Below are positions 36,249-46,091 of a DNA stretch of 64,000 bases, piece after piece (position 1 is the stretch's first letter; each line of letters begins with the position of its first letter). The stretch is from Sulfurovum sp. (GTDB taxonomy: Bacteria > Campylobacterota > Campylobacteria > Campylobacterales > Sulfurovaceae): contig JAUZSQ010000110.1 of assembly GCA_030949325.1 (NCBI GenBank), positions 81,044 through 145,043 of the forward strand. The letters run 5' to 3'. The notes beneath the pieces are model-generated. The model searched no databases. It was not told where the DNA came from and saw only the letters and a list, made by a program, of their open reading frames with translations. Made by a program: the position numbers and the translations under genes.

Positions 36249-37072
36249 TAATTTGTTTCCTTTTTATATACAAGTGTGACCCACTCATCTTTGAGTGTTC
36301 GCTTGAGTAGTGTGAGTTCTTTAAATGACTCTGTGACTAAGTCTTCTTTGATGTCTAAAATACCCGAAAGTACCAATAATCCGTCTTTTTTACAAGCAGA
36401 TTTGAGGTCTTTGACGATAAATCTAAGCACATCAGCAATGATATTGGCAATCACCACATCATAGCTTTGCTTGGCTTTATTGACCGAACCTTCCCATAAT
36501 GCTTCATATTCTTCTGCATTAAGTGAAAAGTTTTCTTTGGTGCTATCTACAGAAAGAGGGTCAGTATCACAAAGTGTTACCTTTGCCCCTAGCTTCGTAC
36601 ACGCCAAGCCCAAAATACCAGAACCACAGCCCACATCAATGACTTCCATATCGGCTTTGATATGGCTAGAAATCGCTTCTAGGCAAGAAAATGTTGTGGC
36701 ATGGTGTCCTGAACCAAAGGCTAGGGCAGGGTCTATCTTGATATTGATACACTCTGCTTTTGGCTCATACCATGAAGGGAAAATATAAAACTTTCCTGCT
36801 TCAATGGGTTGTACCGAATCTTGATAGGATTTTATCCAATCAAGGTTTTCTTTCTCTTGAAGTGTAAAAGACATTTCTATCGGATTGTCCAAACTCTCAC
36901 ATAAGGATACAAGAGCTTCTTTAACAAAAGTTAAATCAGATTCGCTACGGACGATAATTTTACCCTCTCCAAGCTCCAAACCTTCTTCATAAATATTCAA
37001 AATAAAATCAGCAATACTTTCTACAAAAGCATCATCAAGAGTAACCGTCAGTTCAAAATAACTATTGGGCAT
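36248..37072 (-). CDS. prmA: Ribosomal protein L11 methyltransferase
   Basis: 274 residues from ATG 37072 (an ATG at 37084 is also in frame). SAM-binding signature [19 protein letters not shown], preceded by [20 protein letters not shown], and [13 protein letters not shown] as the NPPY-like catalytic segment. It methylates ribosomal protein L11. It overlaps hisA by 11 bp upstream and ftsH by 1 bp downstream. Confidence 0.93.
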   Translation of the reverse strand: MPNSYFELTVTLDDAFVESIADFILNIYEEGLELGEGKIIVRSESDLTFVKEALVSLCESLDNPIEMSFTLQEKENLDWIKSYQDSVQPIEAGKFYIFPSWYEPKAECINIKIDPALAFGSGHHATTFSCLEAISSHIKADMEVIDVGCGSGILGLACTKLGAKVTLCDTDPLSVDSTKENFSLNAEEYEALWEGSVNKAKQSYDVVIANIIADVLRFIVKDLKSACKKDGLLVLSGILDIKEDLVTESFKELTLLKRTLKDEWVTLVYKKETN

Positions 37073-37776
37073 TGGCAACCCCAAAGGCTTCTTCTAAATC
37101 TAAAGTACCTTCATAGAAAGCTTTTCCAACAATCGTTCCATCAATATTGGCATCCATCAAAGCATGAATATCAGACATATCTTTCAGACCTCCAGAAGCA
37201 ATCGTCTCAAGCCCTGAAGCCTCTTGAATTTCTTTGGTAAATTCCACATTTACCCCAGTCATCATCCCATCACGCCCTACATCAGTACAGATAATAGCGA
37301 TGACCCCTGCATTGGCAAACTCCTTAGCCAAATCCGTAGCTTTCATATCAGAAACTTCTCCCCAACCCTCCACAGCCACCATTCCATCAATGGCATCAAT
37401 ACCCACAACGATAGGATACTTTTTCGCCATATCTCGTACAAACTGAGGGTTTTTGACTGCAATAGAACCCAAAATCACTCTATCAATCCCCAAATCCAAA
37501 TACATTTTAATTGTCTCTTCATCACGAATTCCACCACCAAGCTCTAGCTTAATGCTACAATTTTCACGAATTTTTTTTATTTGTTCCAAGTTCTCAGGTT
37601 TCCCTGCAAAAGCCCCATTCAAATCTACCAAATGCACCCATTCGCTTCCGAGTTCTTCAAATCTTTTAGCCACTTGCCAAGGTTCATCACTATAAATTTT
37701 AGCAGATGCCATAAGTCCTTTACTTAGTCGTCACTGCTTTTCCGTCTTTGAGGTCAATTGCTGGTAGTATTGTCAT
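37062..37776 (-). CDS. hisA: Phosphoribosylformimino-5-aminoimidazole carboxamide ribotide isomerase (frameshift near 37725)
   Basis: About 238 residues. The first 15 residues [15 protein letters not shown] (with catalytic Asp in AIDLKDG) read in one frame from ATG 37776; after GTGACGACTAAG the rest continues in another frame as [15 protein letters not shown], through [13 protein letters not shown] and [11 protein letters not shown] (second catalytic Asp). Step four of histidine synthesis. Its ATG overlaps the stop of the TOPRIM-like gene (ATGA), so translation is coupled to the inserted genes. AAGGAACAAGA precedes the ATG. Confidence 0.92.
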
Positions 37777-38347
37777 TCTTGTTCCTTGAATAGGTTTTTT
37801 AGTTTTGTGTTTTAATGTATTAAATTTATCACTTGAAAAATCATAATTTTCATTTGGATAAGCATTAGTATATATTTGGTTCAATATCGCTTTGTCATTT
37901 TCTTTGGATTTAAACTCTGAACAATCTAAAAAAGTTTCTATACACTCTTTTTCTCCTAAAGGTATAGATGATAATATTAAAGATTCTAAATAACCATCTT
38001 TTGTATCAAAATTACAAGTGATATATAAATCAGATATTTCATATATATTTAACTTTTTTCTAATAGCTATCATCTCTTTTAATGTATTATCAAATCCACC
38101 ATAAATAGTATCATTTTCTGTATAATCAGCATCAACTACAAACAATATTTTAGAAAAAGTTCCCTCATCTATTTCAGCTAAAAGCTCTTTATACGCATCT
38201 ATTATCCTCTTTAAAAAAATTACTTTTACTTCCTAACCCAAAAAATCGTATCTCTTTTATATTTAATTCTAATTTTTCAATGAGTAGTTTTAATAGTTTA
38301 TTATCAGCTGTTTTTTTTGCATTACCCTCGTGTAAAATGGCTACCAT
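37773..38347 (-). CDS. TOPRIM-like protein of the second AAA/TOPRIM pair (frameshifts near 38215 and 37795)
   Basis: About 190 residues when three frames are joined: MVAILHEGNAKKTADNKLL from ATG 38347, then IDAYKELLAEIDEGTFSKIL and FVVDADYTENDTIYGG, finally LKNLFKEQE with TGA at 37773-37775. The opening H-E-G and the later D-A-D are spaced as the Glu and DxD of TOPRIM folds, in the style of DUF3226/DUF4435 proteins that follow ABC-type ATPases. The ending LKNLFKEQE matches LINLFKESK of the first copy. Nuclease activity is possible but not shown. Starts inside the end of the partner ATPase gene. Confidence 0.65.
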
Positions 38348-39202
38348 CCTCTAACCTCATGACCATCATCTATCGCATATTGAAGCATCTCATAATCTCT
38401 AACTCCTGCAATTACTTTTCCATCTTTTAGCTCGTGTCATCTTAATATAAGTTATATCTTCATCCTCCAACTTCTTAGCCACTCTAGCATAAGACTCTAT
38501 ACACTCTTTAGAATGTGTTGTTGCGAAGACTTGGACATTTTGGTCTTTTGAAACTTTAAGAATTATTTCCCATAGTTTGTCTAGGTTTGTGTAGTGGATA
38601 CCGTTGTCTATTTCATCAATCAAAATAATGCTATCTTTGGAGGATAAAACTAATAATATTAATGATATAAATTTACCTAAACCATCTCCAAACTCATTGA
38701 TATTATAAAATTTTCCATTTTTTTGGCAGTGTGGTTGTGACTTTATCATTCTAAATTTTTCAATACTATTATCAAATTCTTTTAGATAATTATCTAATGT
38801 ATCTTCTAATTCATTTTCAATAATTTTACTATAGGAATTATCATAATCTGTTTTTCTTGCTTTATTACTACTTTTAAAAATAATTTTTACTTTTAACTTA
38901 TCTATATTTGAAATTATTTGATAATTTTCATGCTCATTTACTTTATGAGTTATAAAATTTTCACTAAATTTCTTGCCAATTTCTTGCCATAAATCTTCTA
39001 ATATATCAGATATATATCTCATTCGAATAATATGATTTAAATTCTTTTTAGAGTTACTAATATAGATAGCCTCCATAAAAGCAGTCTTCCCCACATTATT
39101 CTTACCACCAATAAGATTAACCCGACCAAAACCCTCAGCTTTAAAATCTTCAAAACATTTAAAATTTTTAATTTCTATTTGTTTTATGAAATGTTCGTTC
39201 AT
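38341..39202 (-). CDS. ABC-type AAA ATPase of the second AAA/TOPRIM pair (frameshift near 38430)
   Basis: About 287 residues. N-terminus IEIKNFKCFEDFKAEGFGRV, Walker A LIGGKNNVGKTAFMEA, a diverged AT-rich middle, a conserved FGDGLGKFISLI region, Walker B SIILIDEIDNGIHY, and VQVFATTHSKECIESYARV. After DITYIK the frame breaks; the true end, read through ELKDGKVIAGVRDY to GHEVRGW, stops with TAG at 38341-38343. N- and C-terminal parts are close to the first copy while the middle differs. Start codon overlaps the stop of the first TOPRIM-like gene (ATGA). Confidence 0.75.
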
Positions 39203-39767
39203 TTACTTTCCTTGAATAGGTTTATTAATTTATCTTTTAGTCCATGAAATCTATCATCTTTAAAATCAAATTGAGGATAAGGATATAAATCTCTGTATAA
39301 ATTGGCTATAGGTTTTTTATTTGGTCTGAGTTTTTCTACATCTAAACATTTTACCAAATTATCAAAATAGGGATAACACTCTTTGTTTTAATAGTCTCGA
39401 CCAAAAAATAATCTAAATTTTTATTAAAAATATGTACATTAGATTTAATATTCCATTTTAAATCTACAATTAAATCATCATAACATTTTTGAGACTTTTC
39501 CATACCATTACAATTTTTATCATCTATTTCAAAATCGCAATCAAAGATAAAAAGAGCTTTATCCACATCACCATTATCTATTTTCATTTTAAGCTTTTTA
39601 TATTTAGTATGATGACTATCTAAAAGTTTTGACTTACCACCCATCACCTCAATATAATCATCAAAATTAATATTATCTTGAACTATAATTTTATTATTCT
39701 TTTTCAAATCATTCAATAACGAGATAAAGAAGTTTTTATCATCTTTCCCCTCTACAATAATTACCAT
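39199..39767 (-). CDS. TOPRIM-like protein of the first AAA/TOPRIM pair (frameshift near 39375)
   Basis: About 189 residues from ATG 39767. It opens MVIIVEGKDDKNFFISLLND, the TOPRIM Glu motif, and has KALFIFDCDFEIDD for the DxD motif; both are needed for metal-dependent DNA cleavage in OLD-type and DUF4435-type proteins. After FLVETIKTK the frame changes and continues ECYPYFDNLVKCLDVEK, then DRFHGLKDKLINLFKESK, TGA at 39199-39201. It overlaps the first ATPase gene by 7 bp and the second by 4 bp. Assignment to a named Pfam family is tentative. Confidence 0.68.
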
Positions 39768-40720
39768 CCTCTTACCTCATGATTTTGTTCTATTTCATCA
39801 ATAAACCACTCATAAGGATAAATCATAGCTTTTATTTCACTATCTTTATTTTTACCTAATTCAATAAATACAATTTCTTCATCCTCCAACTTCTTAGCCA
39901 CTCTAGCATAAGACTCTATACACTCTTTTGAATGCGTTGTGGCGAAGACTTGGACGTTATGCTCATCTGCAATTTCAAGAATTATTTCCCAAAGCTCATC
40001 AAGTTGAGTATAGTGAATACCATTTTCTATTTCATCAATAAATAGATAACTATTTTCACAAGCATATAAAGAACAGATAATAGAAATCCAATGTTTTAAA
40101 CCATCTCCAAATTCTACAATATCTCTATACTCTTTTGATTTTATTTGACATTGAGGATTATCTCCACCAATAATTTTAAATTTTAAAATATTTTTATCAA
40201 ATTCATTTATTTTTTTATCAAGAAAGTCTTCTTTATCTTTTCTTTGAACAGCTTCAAATGCAGTTTTGAGTTCAAAGTTTGTAAATCCATAATTGTCTAT
40301 AAAAGTTACTTCTTTATTTGGAATAAAGTTTATTTCATTCTTGAAGTTAATGCTTTCATATTCAGAATTTAATTTTATATCTAGTTTTTTCTCTATCCCT
40401 AATAAATCTACAGTATATATTATTTTATTTTTCCCAGATATATAAAAAGATTGATACTGTGTTAATATATCAATAATATTAGGTCTTTCTTCATTGATTT
40501 TGTTTCTATTCCTATGAATATTGACTATAGAAAAAAATAGATTATTGATAGTTTGTGAAGATGTATCAATATACAGTGCCTCCATAAAAGCAGTCTTACC
40601 CACATTATTCTTCCCACCAATCAAATTCACATGACCAAAACCCTCAGCTTTAAAATCTTCAAAACATTTAAAGTTTTTTATTTCTATATTTTTTATAAAA
40701 TGTTCTTGTTTTTCTTGCAT
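39761..40720 (-). CDS. ABC-type AAA ATPase of the first AAA/TOPRIM pair
   Basis: 319 residues, intact. N-terminus IEIKNFKCFEDFKAEGFGHV and Walker A LIGGKNNVGKTAFMEAL, then a middle region unlike the second copy, EFGDGLKHWISIICSL (signature-like), Walker B SYLFIDEIENGIHY and VQVFATTHSKECIESYARV. This is the compact AAA_21/AAA_15-type ATPase found in two-gene anti-phage systems such as PARIS and in OLD proteins. AAGGAGATTCAA precedes the ATG, 41 bp after the hisH stop. Confidence 0.8.
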   Translation of the reverse strand: MQEKQEHFIKNIEIKNFKCFEDFKAEGFGHVNLIGGKNNVGKTAFMEALYIDTSSQTINNLFFSIVNIHRNRNKINEERPNIIDILTQYQSFYISGKNKIIYTVDLLGIEKKLDIKLNSEYESINFKNEINFIPNKEVTFIDNYGFTNFELKTAFEAVQRKDKEDFLDKKINEFDKNILKFKIIGGDNPQCQIKSKEYRDIVEFGDGLKHWISIICSLYACENSYLFIDEIENGIHYTQLDELWEIILEIADEHNVQVFATTHSKECIESYARVAKKLEDEEIVFIELGKNKDSEIKAMIYPYEWFIDEIEQNHEVRGW

Positions 40721-40761
40721 TTGAATCTCCTTGGGGTTTGTGGTGCGTTGAAAACAGCATC

Positions 40762-41378
40762 CTACAGGTTGATGAAGTTTTGTATGATTTTTAAACCATT
40801 TTCATGGCTTTTTTCTGGGTGGGGTTGGATGCCGTAGATGTTGTTTTTTTGTACGGCTGAGACGAATTTGTAGCCGTAGTGGGTTTTGCCTATGGCATAT
40901 TTATCGTCGCATACTGCGTGGAATGAGTGGACGAAATAGAGATAGAAGTCTTTGTCTAGGTTTTTGAAAAGGGGTGTTTCTCTTTGTACGAAAAAGTTCA
41001 TTCCAACCCATGTGGGGAACTTTGAGTGGGTGGTCAAATTGTGTTTCTTCAAAGGCTAGGACTTTACCCTTCTATGAGTCCTAAGCCTTTGGTGGAGCCA
41101 AATTCTTCGGAGCTTTCAAAGAGTAGTTGCATTCCTAAGCAGATACCTAAGAGAGGTTTAGCACTTTGGGCATAGGCTTTGATGGCATCATCCATACCGT
41201 TGCTTTGGAGTTGTGTCATCGCGTCAGCAAATGCACCGACTCCTGGGAGTATGAGTTTGTCATAGTTTTGGAGTTGGTTTGGGTTGCTTTCTACTTTGGC
41301 TTCTATGCCCATTTTTTTGAAAGCATTCATCACTGAAGCCAAATTACCCATATTATAATCCACAATTCCTAGTAGCAT
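40762..41378 (-). CDS. hisH: Imidazole glycerol phosphate synthase glutaminase subunit (frameshifts near 41060 and 41000)
   Basis: About 205 residues. N-terminus MLLGIVDYNMGNLASVMNAF, ILPGVGAFADAM, and the nucleophile Cys in LLGICLGMQLLF in the first frame. The remainder, VLAFEETQFDHPLKVPHMGW in between and then FLYFVHSFHAVCDD-like FYLYFVHSFHAVCDD and IQPHPEKSHENG (catalytic His and Glu), is in other frames and ends at TAG 40762. It supplies ammonia to HisF. hisA normally follows directly in relatives; here four genes separate them. Confidence 0.9.
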
Positions 41379-41434
41379 CGCATTCCTTCAAAGCCTATAT
41401 ATTAACGTGATTATAGCCAATTAATTAGCAGAGA

Positions 41435-41445
41435 TATGTTAAAAT
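41435..41445 (+). promoter_or_regulatory. Extended -10 box of the LPS locus
   Basis: TATGTTAAAAT lies 22 bp before the heptosyltransferase ATG in the divergent gap with hisH. It matches the extended -10 form seen upstream of the VWA gene. Confidence 0.4.
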
Positions 41446-41467
41446 CCTTGTAAATAAAGGGTCATAG

Positions 41468-42461
41468 ATGAAAATAGCTATTGTAAAACTCTCTGCCATG
41501 GGTGATATTATTCATGCGATGGTAGCACTTCAATATATCAAACAAGCCAAGCCTCATCTGGAAATAGATTGGATAGTCGAACAAGGTTTTGCCAAAGTAT
41601 TAGAAGGCAATAAAGATATTGCACACATCTATCCTGTCAATCTCAAAGCTATCAAGTCAGATAAAATGCAATTTATCACCGAGTTTAAGCGTGTCAAACG
41701 CTATGCCAAGGGTGAGTATGATTTGGTCATAGATGCACAAGGTTTGATTAAATCAGGTATTGTGAGCAAGATACTAGGGAAGAATAGGGCAGGGTTTTCT
41801 AGGGCTTCTATTCGTGAGGGTGTGGCATCGTATTTTTATCAGCACAAAGTAGAAATTGCTTATGATGCGAATACGATTGATAGAAATGCTAAAGTGATGT
41901 CTGAGCCTTTGGGGGTGCAGATTAGTCCAAAGATGATTTTGGACAAAAAGCCTTTTTTGTTTTATACTAAGGATGTGGTGTTAGAACATCTCTCTTTGGA
42001 GAAGAAAAATATTATTTTTGTGATTGGTTCTACATGGGAGAGCCGTAATTATCCCAAAGAGCAATTTATGGAGATTGCCAATGCATTAGAAGAGAATGTA
42101 TTGATTGCTTGGGGCAGTGAGGAAGAGAAAATCCGTGCAGAGTGGATAGCCTCTCATAGTAGCTATGCCAAAGTATTGCCCAAGATAAATCTTAACGCTC
42201 TCAAAGCGATTATTGGGGAGTCTGATTTACTTATTGGCAATGATACAGGGTCCTACACACATGGCATGGGGACTCAATAGAGCGTCTATTACAATTTTTG
42301 GTCCTACGCCTGTGAACCGTGTGTATGAAACGCCTATCAATAAGGTGATTAGCTCATCTTCTATGGTTGACCATTATAAACTCAATAAAGAAGACTTTTC
42401 TATACAAGAGATAGACCCAGCAAGGATTATCACGATGGCAAGAGGTTTATTGGATGCTTGA
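41468..42461 (+). CDS. waaC: Lipopolysaccharide heptosyltransferase I (frameshift near 42252)
   Basis: About 331 residues. GT9-family features: MKIAIVKLSAMGDIIHAMVA, EIDWIVEQGFAKV, YDLVIDAQGLIKSG and LIGNDTGPTHMAWGL-type donor-binding segment. The last reads in two frames because of one extra base in ACAGGGTCCTACAC; the second frame ends at TGA 42461. It adds the first heptose to Kdo of the LPS inner core at the cytoplasmic face of the inner membrane. Overlaps the acyltransferase gene by 8 bp. Confidence 0.88.
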
Positions 42462-43326
42462 TTATTTTTATTTGGCTTTATATACATTTTTTAAAGTGTT
42501 ACTCAAAGTATTGCCCTCATGGATATTGCGTAAACTCATGACTGCTATCGCATGGTTGGCGTGGTATAGTAGCCCAAAACATAAAAATAGAATCAAAGAG
42601 CATCTTACTTTGGCATGGGGTACAGCACTCAATGAGTCTGAACAAAAAGAGATAGGTATCCATGCGTTTATGAATTTACTAGATACGGTATTTGGTATCT
42701 TGAAGCGTGATGGTATGGATAAGCAAGAGGTTTTACACAATATTACTTTTGAAGGTTCTGAGATTATAGAAGCCTATCAAAAAGCAAATAAAAACTTTAT
42801 TTTGGTCACGGGACATTATGGCAATTGGGAATTACTTTCTCAGTCTATGGCTATTAAGTTTGATTTGACTCTTGTAGGTGTAGGACGTAAGATAGACAGT
42901 GCGATGATGGATGAGGTACTTAAAAAAAATAGAGAACAATTCAACGTAGAGATGATTTACAAAAAAGGGGCGTTAAAAGAGTCGATGAGAGTGATTAAAG
43001 AAGGTAAAACGTTGGGGATACTTACCGACCAAGCCCTGCGTCCCCATCAATCTATTGAAGTACAGTTTTTTAATCAAAGGGCTACACATACCCCTTTAGC
43101 TTCTATACTTTCTCGTAAGTTTGGATTGGATTTGATTCCTGCGTATATTAGTACAGAAGATTATCAATCTTATACAGTCAAAATTTATGAACCAATCGTG
43201 AGTATCAAAACAGAGAATCAAGAGGAAGACTTGGCTATACTTACACAAAAACAAGCAGATATTACGGAAAAAGTCATTAGAAAAAACCCCAAGCAATGGT
43301 TTTGGATGCATCGTAGATGGAAGTAG
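42454..43326 (+). CDS. lpxL: Lipid A biosynthesis lauroyl/myristoyl acyltransferase
   Basis: 290 residues. The acyltransferase catalytic motif is VTGHYGNWELLS (H-x4-E). Other family segments: GILTDQALRPHQSIEVQFF and THTPLASILSRKFG, with a basic C-terminal end KQWFWMHRRWK. It adds a secondary acyl chain to Kdo-lipid A. LpxL/LpxM/WaaM cannot be told apart here; the symbol is by family. Intact; followed after 33 bp by the glycerophosphotransferase-like gene. Confidence 0.85.
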   Translation: MLDYFYLALYTFFKVLLKVLPSWILRKLMTAIAWLAWYSSPKHKNRIKEHLTLAWGTALNESEQKEIGIHAFMNLLDTVFGILKRDGMDKQEVLHNITFEGSEIIEAYQKANKNFILVTGHYGNWELLSQSMAIKFDLTLVGVGRKIDSAMMDEVLKKNREQFNVEMIYKKGALKESMRVIKEGKTLGILTDQALRPHQSIEVQFFNQRATHTPLASILSRKFGLDLIPAYISTEDYQSYTVKIYEPIVSIKTENQEEDLAILTQKQADITEKVIRKNPKQWFWMHRRWK

Positions 43327-43359
43327 CTAAAAGTATGGGGAAAGGGTTTAACATATAAT

Positions 43360-44440
43360 ATGAATACTAAAATACCTAAAGCTATCGATGTTGTTTTCTA
43401 TGTGGCATATCCCTATTACTTTCCTCATTTTTTACCTATTGGTAAGGCGTTACTTAGGGAGGGTTTGAAGATTCATTATGTGCTGTCTTGCAAACAAAAT
43501 ACGGTTTTGATGGAAAGTATTGCTACAGAAGAAGGCTTGGAGTATTCTTTGGGAGAAGAAAAGCTTTCCACGATAGAAACAAAAGCTATAGTGTTTGCCA
43601 ATGTGCCTCCTGAGACTTTACAAACCAAGGCGAAGACCTTTTTTCTCTGTCATGGTACGGGGACAAAACAATGTGGTTTTAATAAAGCTTTAGAAAAATG
43701 TGATGTGGTGTTTGTCGAAGGTCAATACCGTTTTATGCTTTACAATAAAACCTTTCCTCAACATAAAGAAAAGCTATATCAAGTATGGATATTCCAAGCT
43801 AGATACGGTGATAAACAGCAGTGATGAAGAGATAGAAGCGTTAAAAGAACGTTATGGGCTAGATAAAAATAAACAAACGATTTTATATGCACCTACCTTT
43901 TTTCCTTCCTCTATAGAAAAGATGAGTAAGGTATTTCCTCAGGATTTTGCTCAATATAATATCATCGTAAAACCACATTATTTGTCATGGGAAAGAAAGC
44001 GTTACCAAGCACAGCGTAAATATTTTGATACATGGAAAACCTATCCAAATTGTCAGGTTTTGGGTGTGGAAGAATATAATCTTATTCCCTTTATATTAAT
44101 GGCAGACATCATGATTTCAGATGAAAGTTCTGCTATCTTTGAGTTTGCATCTTTGAATAAACCTGTGATTATCAATAGGTTTTTAACCTTAAGATGGAGC
44201 TATTATCTCAATCCTAAAAAAATACTCAAACGTATGGACAAAGGCATGAATAACTATAAAAAGATAGGTGCCAATCCTTCAAGCTATAAAGAAATGATAG
44301 AAGCCACACATGATGCATTAAAAGACAAGAGTACCTTTGAAGTCCAGCGTTTGGAGATGGCAAAAGATATTTGTGGTCTTGTAGATGGACAAGCTTCTAT
44401 GCGTATTACTAAAGTGATAAAGGATGTCTGTGGCTTCTAA
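43360..44440 (+). CDS. CDP-glycerol glycerophosphotransferase-like protein (frameshift near 43790)
   Basis: About 360 residues. N-terminal VFYVAYPYYFPHFLPIGKAL and FFLCHGTGTKQCGF; the second frame from about 43790 has GYSKLDTVINSSDEEI, TILYAPTFFPSSIEKM, IIVKPHYLSWER and the nucleotide-binding LMADIMISDESSAIFEFASL, matching TagB/SpsB-type enzymes (LxxADxxISDxSS). It would transfer glycerol-phosphate or a similar group from CDP-glycerol to a surface glycan. The last 350 bp are shared almost exactly with the chimeric ORF at 48755. Overlaps the TagD-like gene by 17 bp. Confidence 0.78.
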
Positions 44441-44894
44441 AATCATCTTGACCTATGGTACTTTTGATATGTTTCATGTAGGGCATTTAGCACTTTTAAA
44501 AAGATTAAAAGCCTTAGGTGATGTTTTGATTGTGGCTGTATCTTCTGATGAGTTCAATTTGATTAAAGGTAAAAAAACCTTAATTCCTTATGCACAAAGA
44601 GCCAGTATCGTCGAAGCCATTAAATATGTAGATAAAGTCATCAAAGAAGAAAATTGGGAACAAAAAAAAGAAGATATTCTCAAATACCATGTAGATATTT
44701 TTGCTATGGGTGATGATTGGAAAGGTAAATTTGATGATTTAAAATCTCATTGTGAAGTAAAATATTTACCCCGTACGGAGGGTATTTCTTCTACACAGTT
44801 AAAACAGCAACTCAAAAATATTTCTAAGATTAATATCAAAGACATTAGTCAAGCATTTGAAATTTTAGAAAGGCTCAAAAATGACTTTAGCTAA
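44424..44894 (+). CDS. tagD: Glycerol-3-phosphate cytidylyltransferase-like protein, copy 1
   Basis: 156 residues. Nucleotidyltransferase motifs ILTYGTFDMFHVGHLALL (HxGH), DEFNLIKGKK and TEGISSTQLK (the ISST motif) are those of TagD/GCT enzymes, which make CDP-glycerol from CTP and glycerol-3-phosphate. The product would feed the glycerophosphotransferase-like proteins nearby. The second copy at 49203 encodes an identical protein. Symbol by family; other alcohol-phosphate substrates are possible. Confidence 0.83.
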   Translation: MSVASKIILTYGTFDMFHVGHLALLKRLKALGDVLIVAVSSDEFNLIKGKKTLIPYAQRASIVEAIKYVDKVIKEENWEQKKEDILKYHVDIFAMGDDWKGKFDDLKSHCEVKYLPRTEGISSTQLKQQLKNISKINIKDISQAFEILERLKNDFS

Positions 44895-46091
44895 ACTACC
44901 TATTACAAGCTATATCAATTTTATAGTGATTATGTATGCGTTTATTTTACCCATATCAAGGGCAGGTATAGTATTCTTTTCTCTTTTGCTCATACTCTTG
45001 TGGTTATTTGAAGCAGGGTTCCAAGCTAAATATAGACTTTTGTCTCAAAATAAAGTGATACTCGCACTCTTGGGATTTTTGCTTTTTAATATACTCTCTT
45101 TGTTGTGGAGTAATAATGTGGGTGATGCTTATCATTATATTGTCAAGTATTGGTATTTTTTACCTATGATTGTACTTTTTACTTCGGTACAAAAAGCTTC
45201 TATTCCCAAAATACTCTCGGCTTTTATCGCAGGGATGTTTGTGAGTGAAATGCTCTCTTATGGGGTATTTTTTGAAGTATGGGAATTTAAACATGCCACA
45301 GCTGAAAATCCTTCACCTTTTATGCATCATATTGAATACAGTATCTTTTTGGCTTTTACAGCCTTGATTATCTTGGGGCGTATTTTTAACCATAAGGAAG
45401 TAAAATACCAATTACTCTATAGTCTGTTTTTTATGAGTATTATAGGAAATTTATTTCTCACCGCAGGGAGGACAGGACAGATTGCCTTTCTTGTAGGTAT
45501 TTTTGTGTTGGCGTTTATTAGTTTTCAAAATAAATTCAAAGCTTTTGTGGTTTTTGTGTTACTCAGTAGCTTTATTAGTTTTATAGCATTTAATTTTAGT
45601 AGTACTTTTCATCAGCGTATTCTTGCAGCCAAAACAAACATACTCCATGCCATTGAAGACCAAAAGTATTGTAGTTCGTTGGGTGCTAGAATAGGGGCAT
45701 GTATTGTCGTGGGTGACATGATACTCTCTGACCCTCTTTTAGGTGTAGGTATTATAGACAATATGGAAGTATTCCATGCAAAAATTGATAAAGATTATCC
45801 CCAAATGCAATGTCTACATCTAAGCTTTATGCATTTACATAACCAATTTTGGCAAATTACTACGCAGTTAGGGCTTGTAGGATTATTCTTATTTCTTATG
45901 CTCTTTTATAGGATATTTACCCTCAATATTAGAGAGCACAGAGTATAGTAATATCAAATATGTTGTATGTCATACTTCTGATGTTTGCATTTATCCCAGA
46001 AGTGCTTTTTCATAGACAATTCTCCATGGCATTGTTTACTTTGATAGTAGGATTACTGTTAGCCCAATATAGGATAGAGAATGAAGTATGA
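44881..46091 (+). CDS. waaL: O-antigen ligase-like membrane protein, copy 1 (frameshifts near 45941)
   Basis: About 402 residues, 10 or more membrane segments. The Wzy_C/WaaL features are the cytosolic/periplasmic loop with GRTGQIAFLVGIFVLAF and the late HNQFWQITTQLGLVGLFLFL. The frame breaks at GAGCACAGAG and again at ATATGTTGTATG; copy 2 lacks both extra bases and stays open, so these are most likely sequencing errors. It would join glycan to lipid A core in the periplasm. Overlaps the TagD-like gene by 14 bp. Confidence 0.78.

Noticed and set aside
37720..38145. A single 141-codon protein joining TOPRIM-like sequence to the first residues of HisA
   Set aside because: It arises from a one-base error that removes the stop of the TOPRIM-like gene; the correct frame ends LKNLFKEQE and hisA starts separately.
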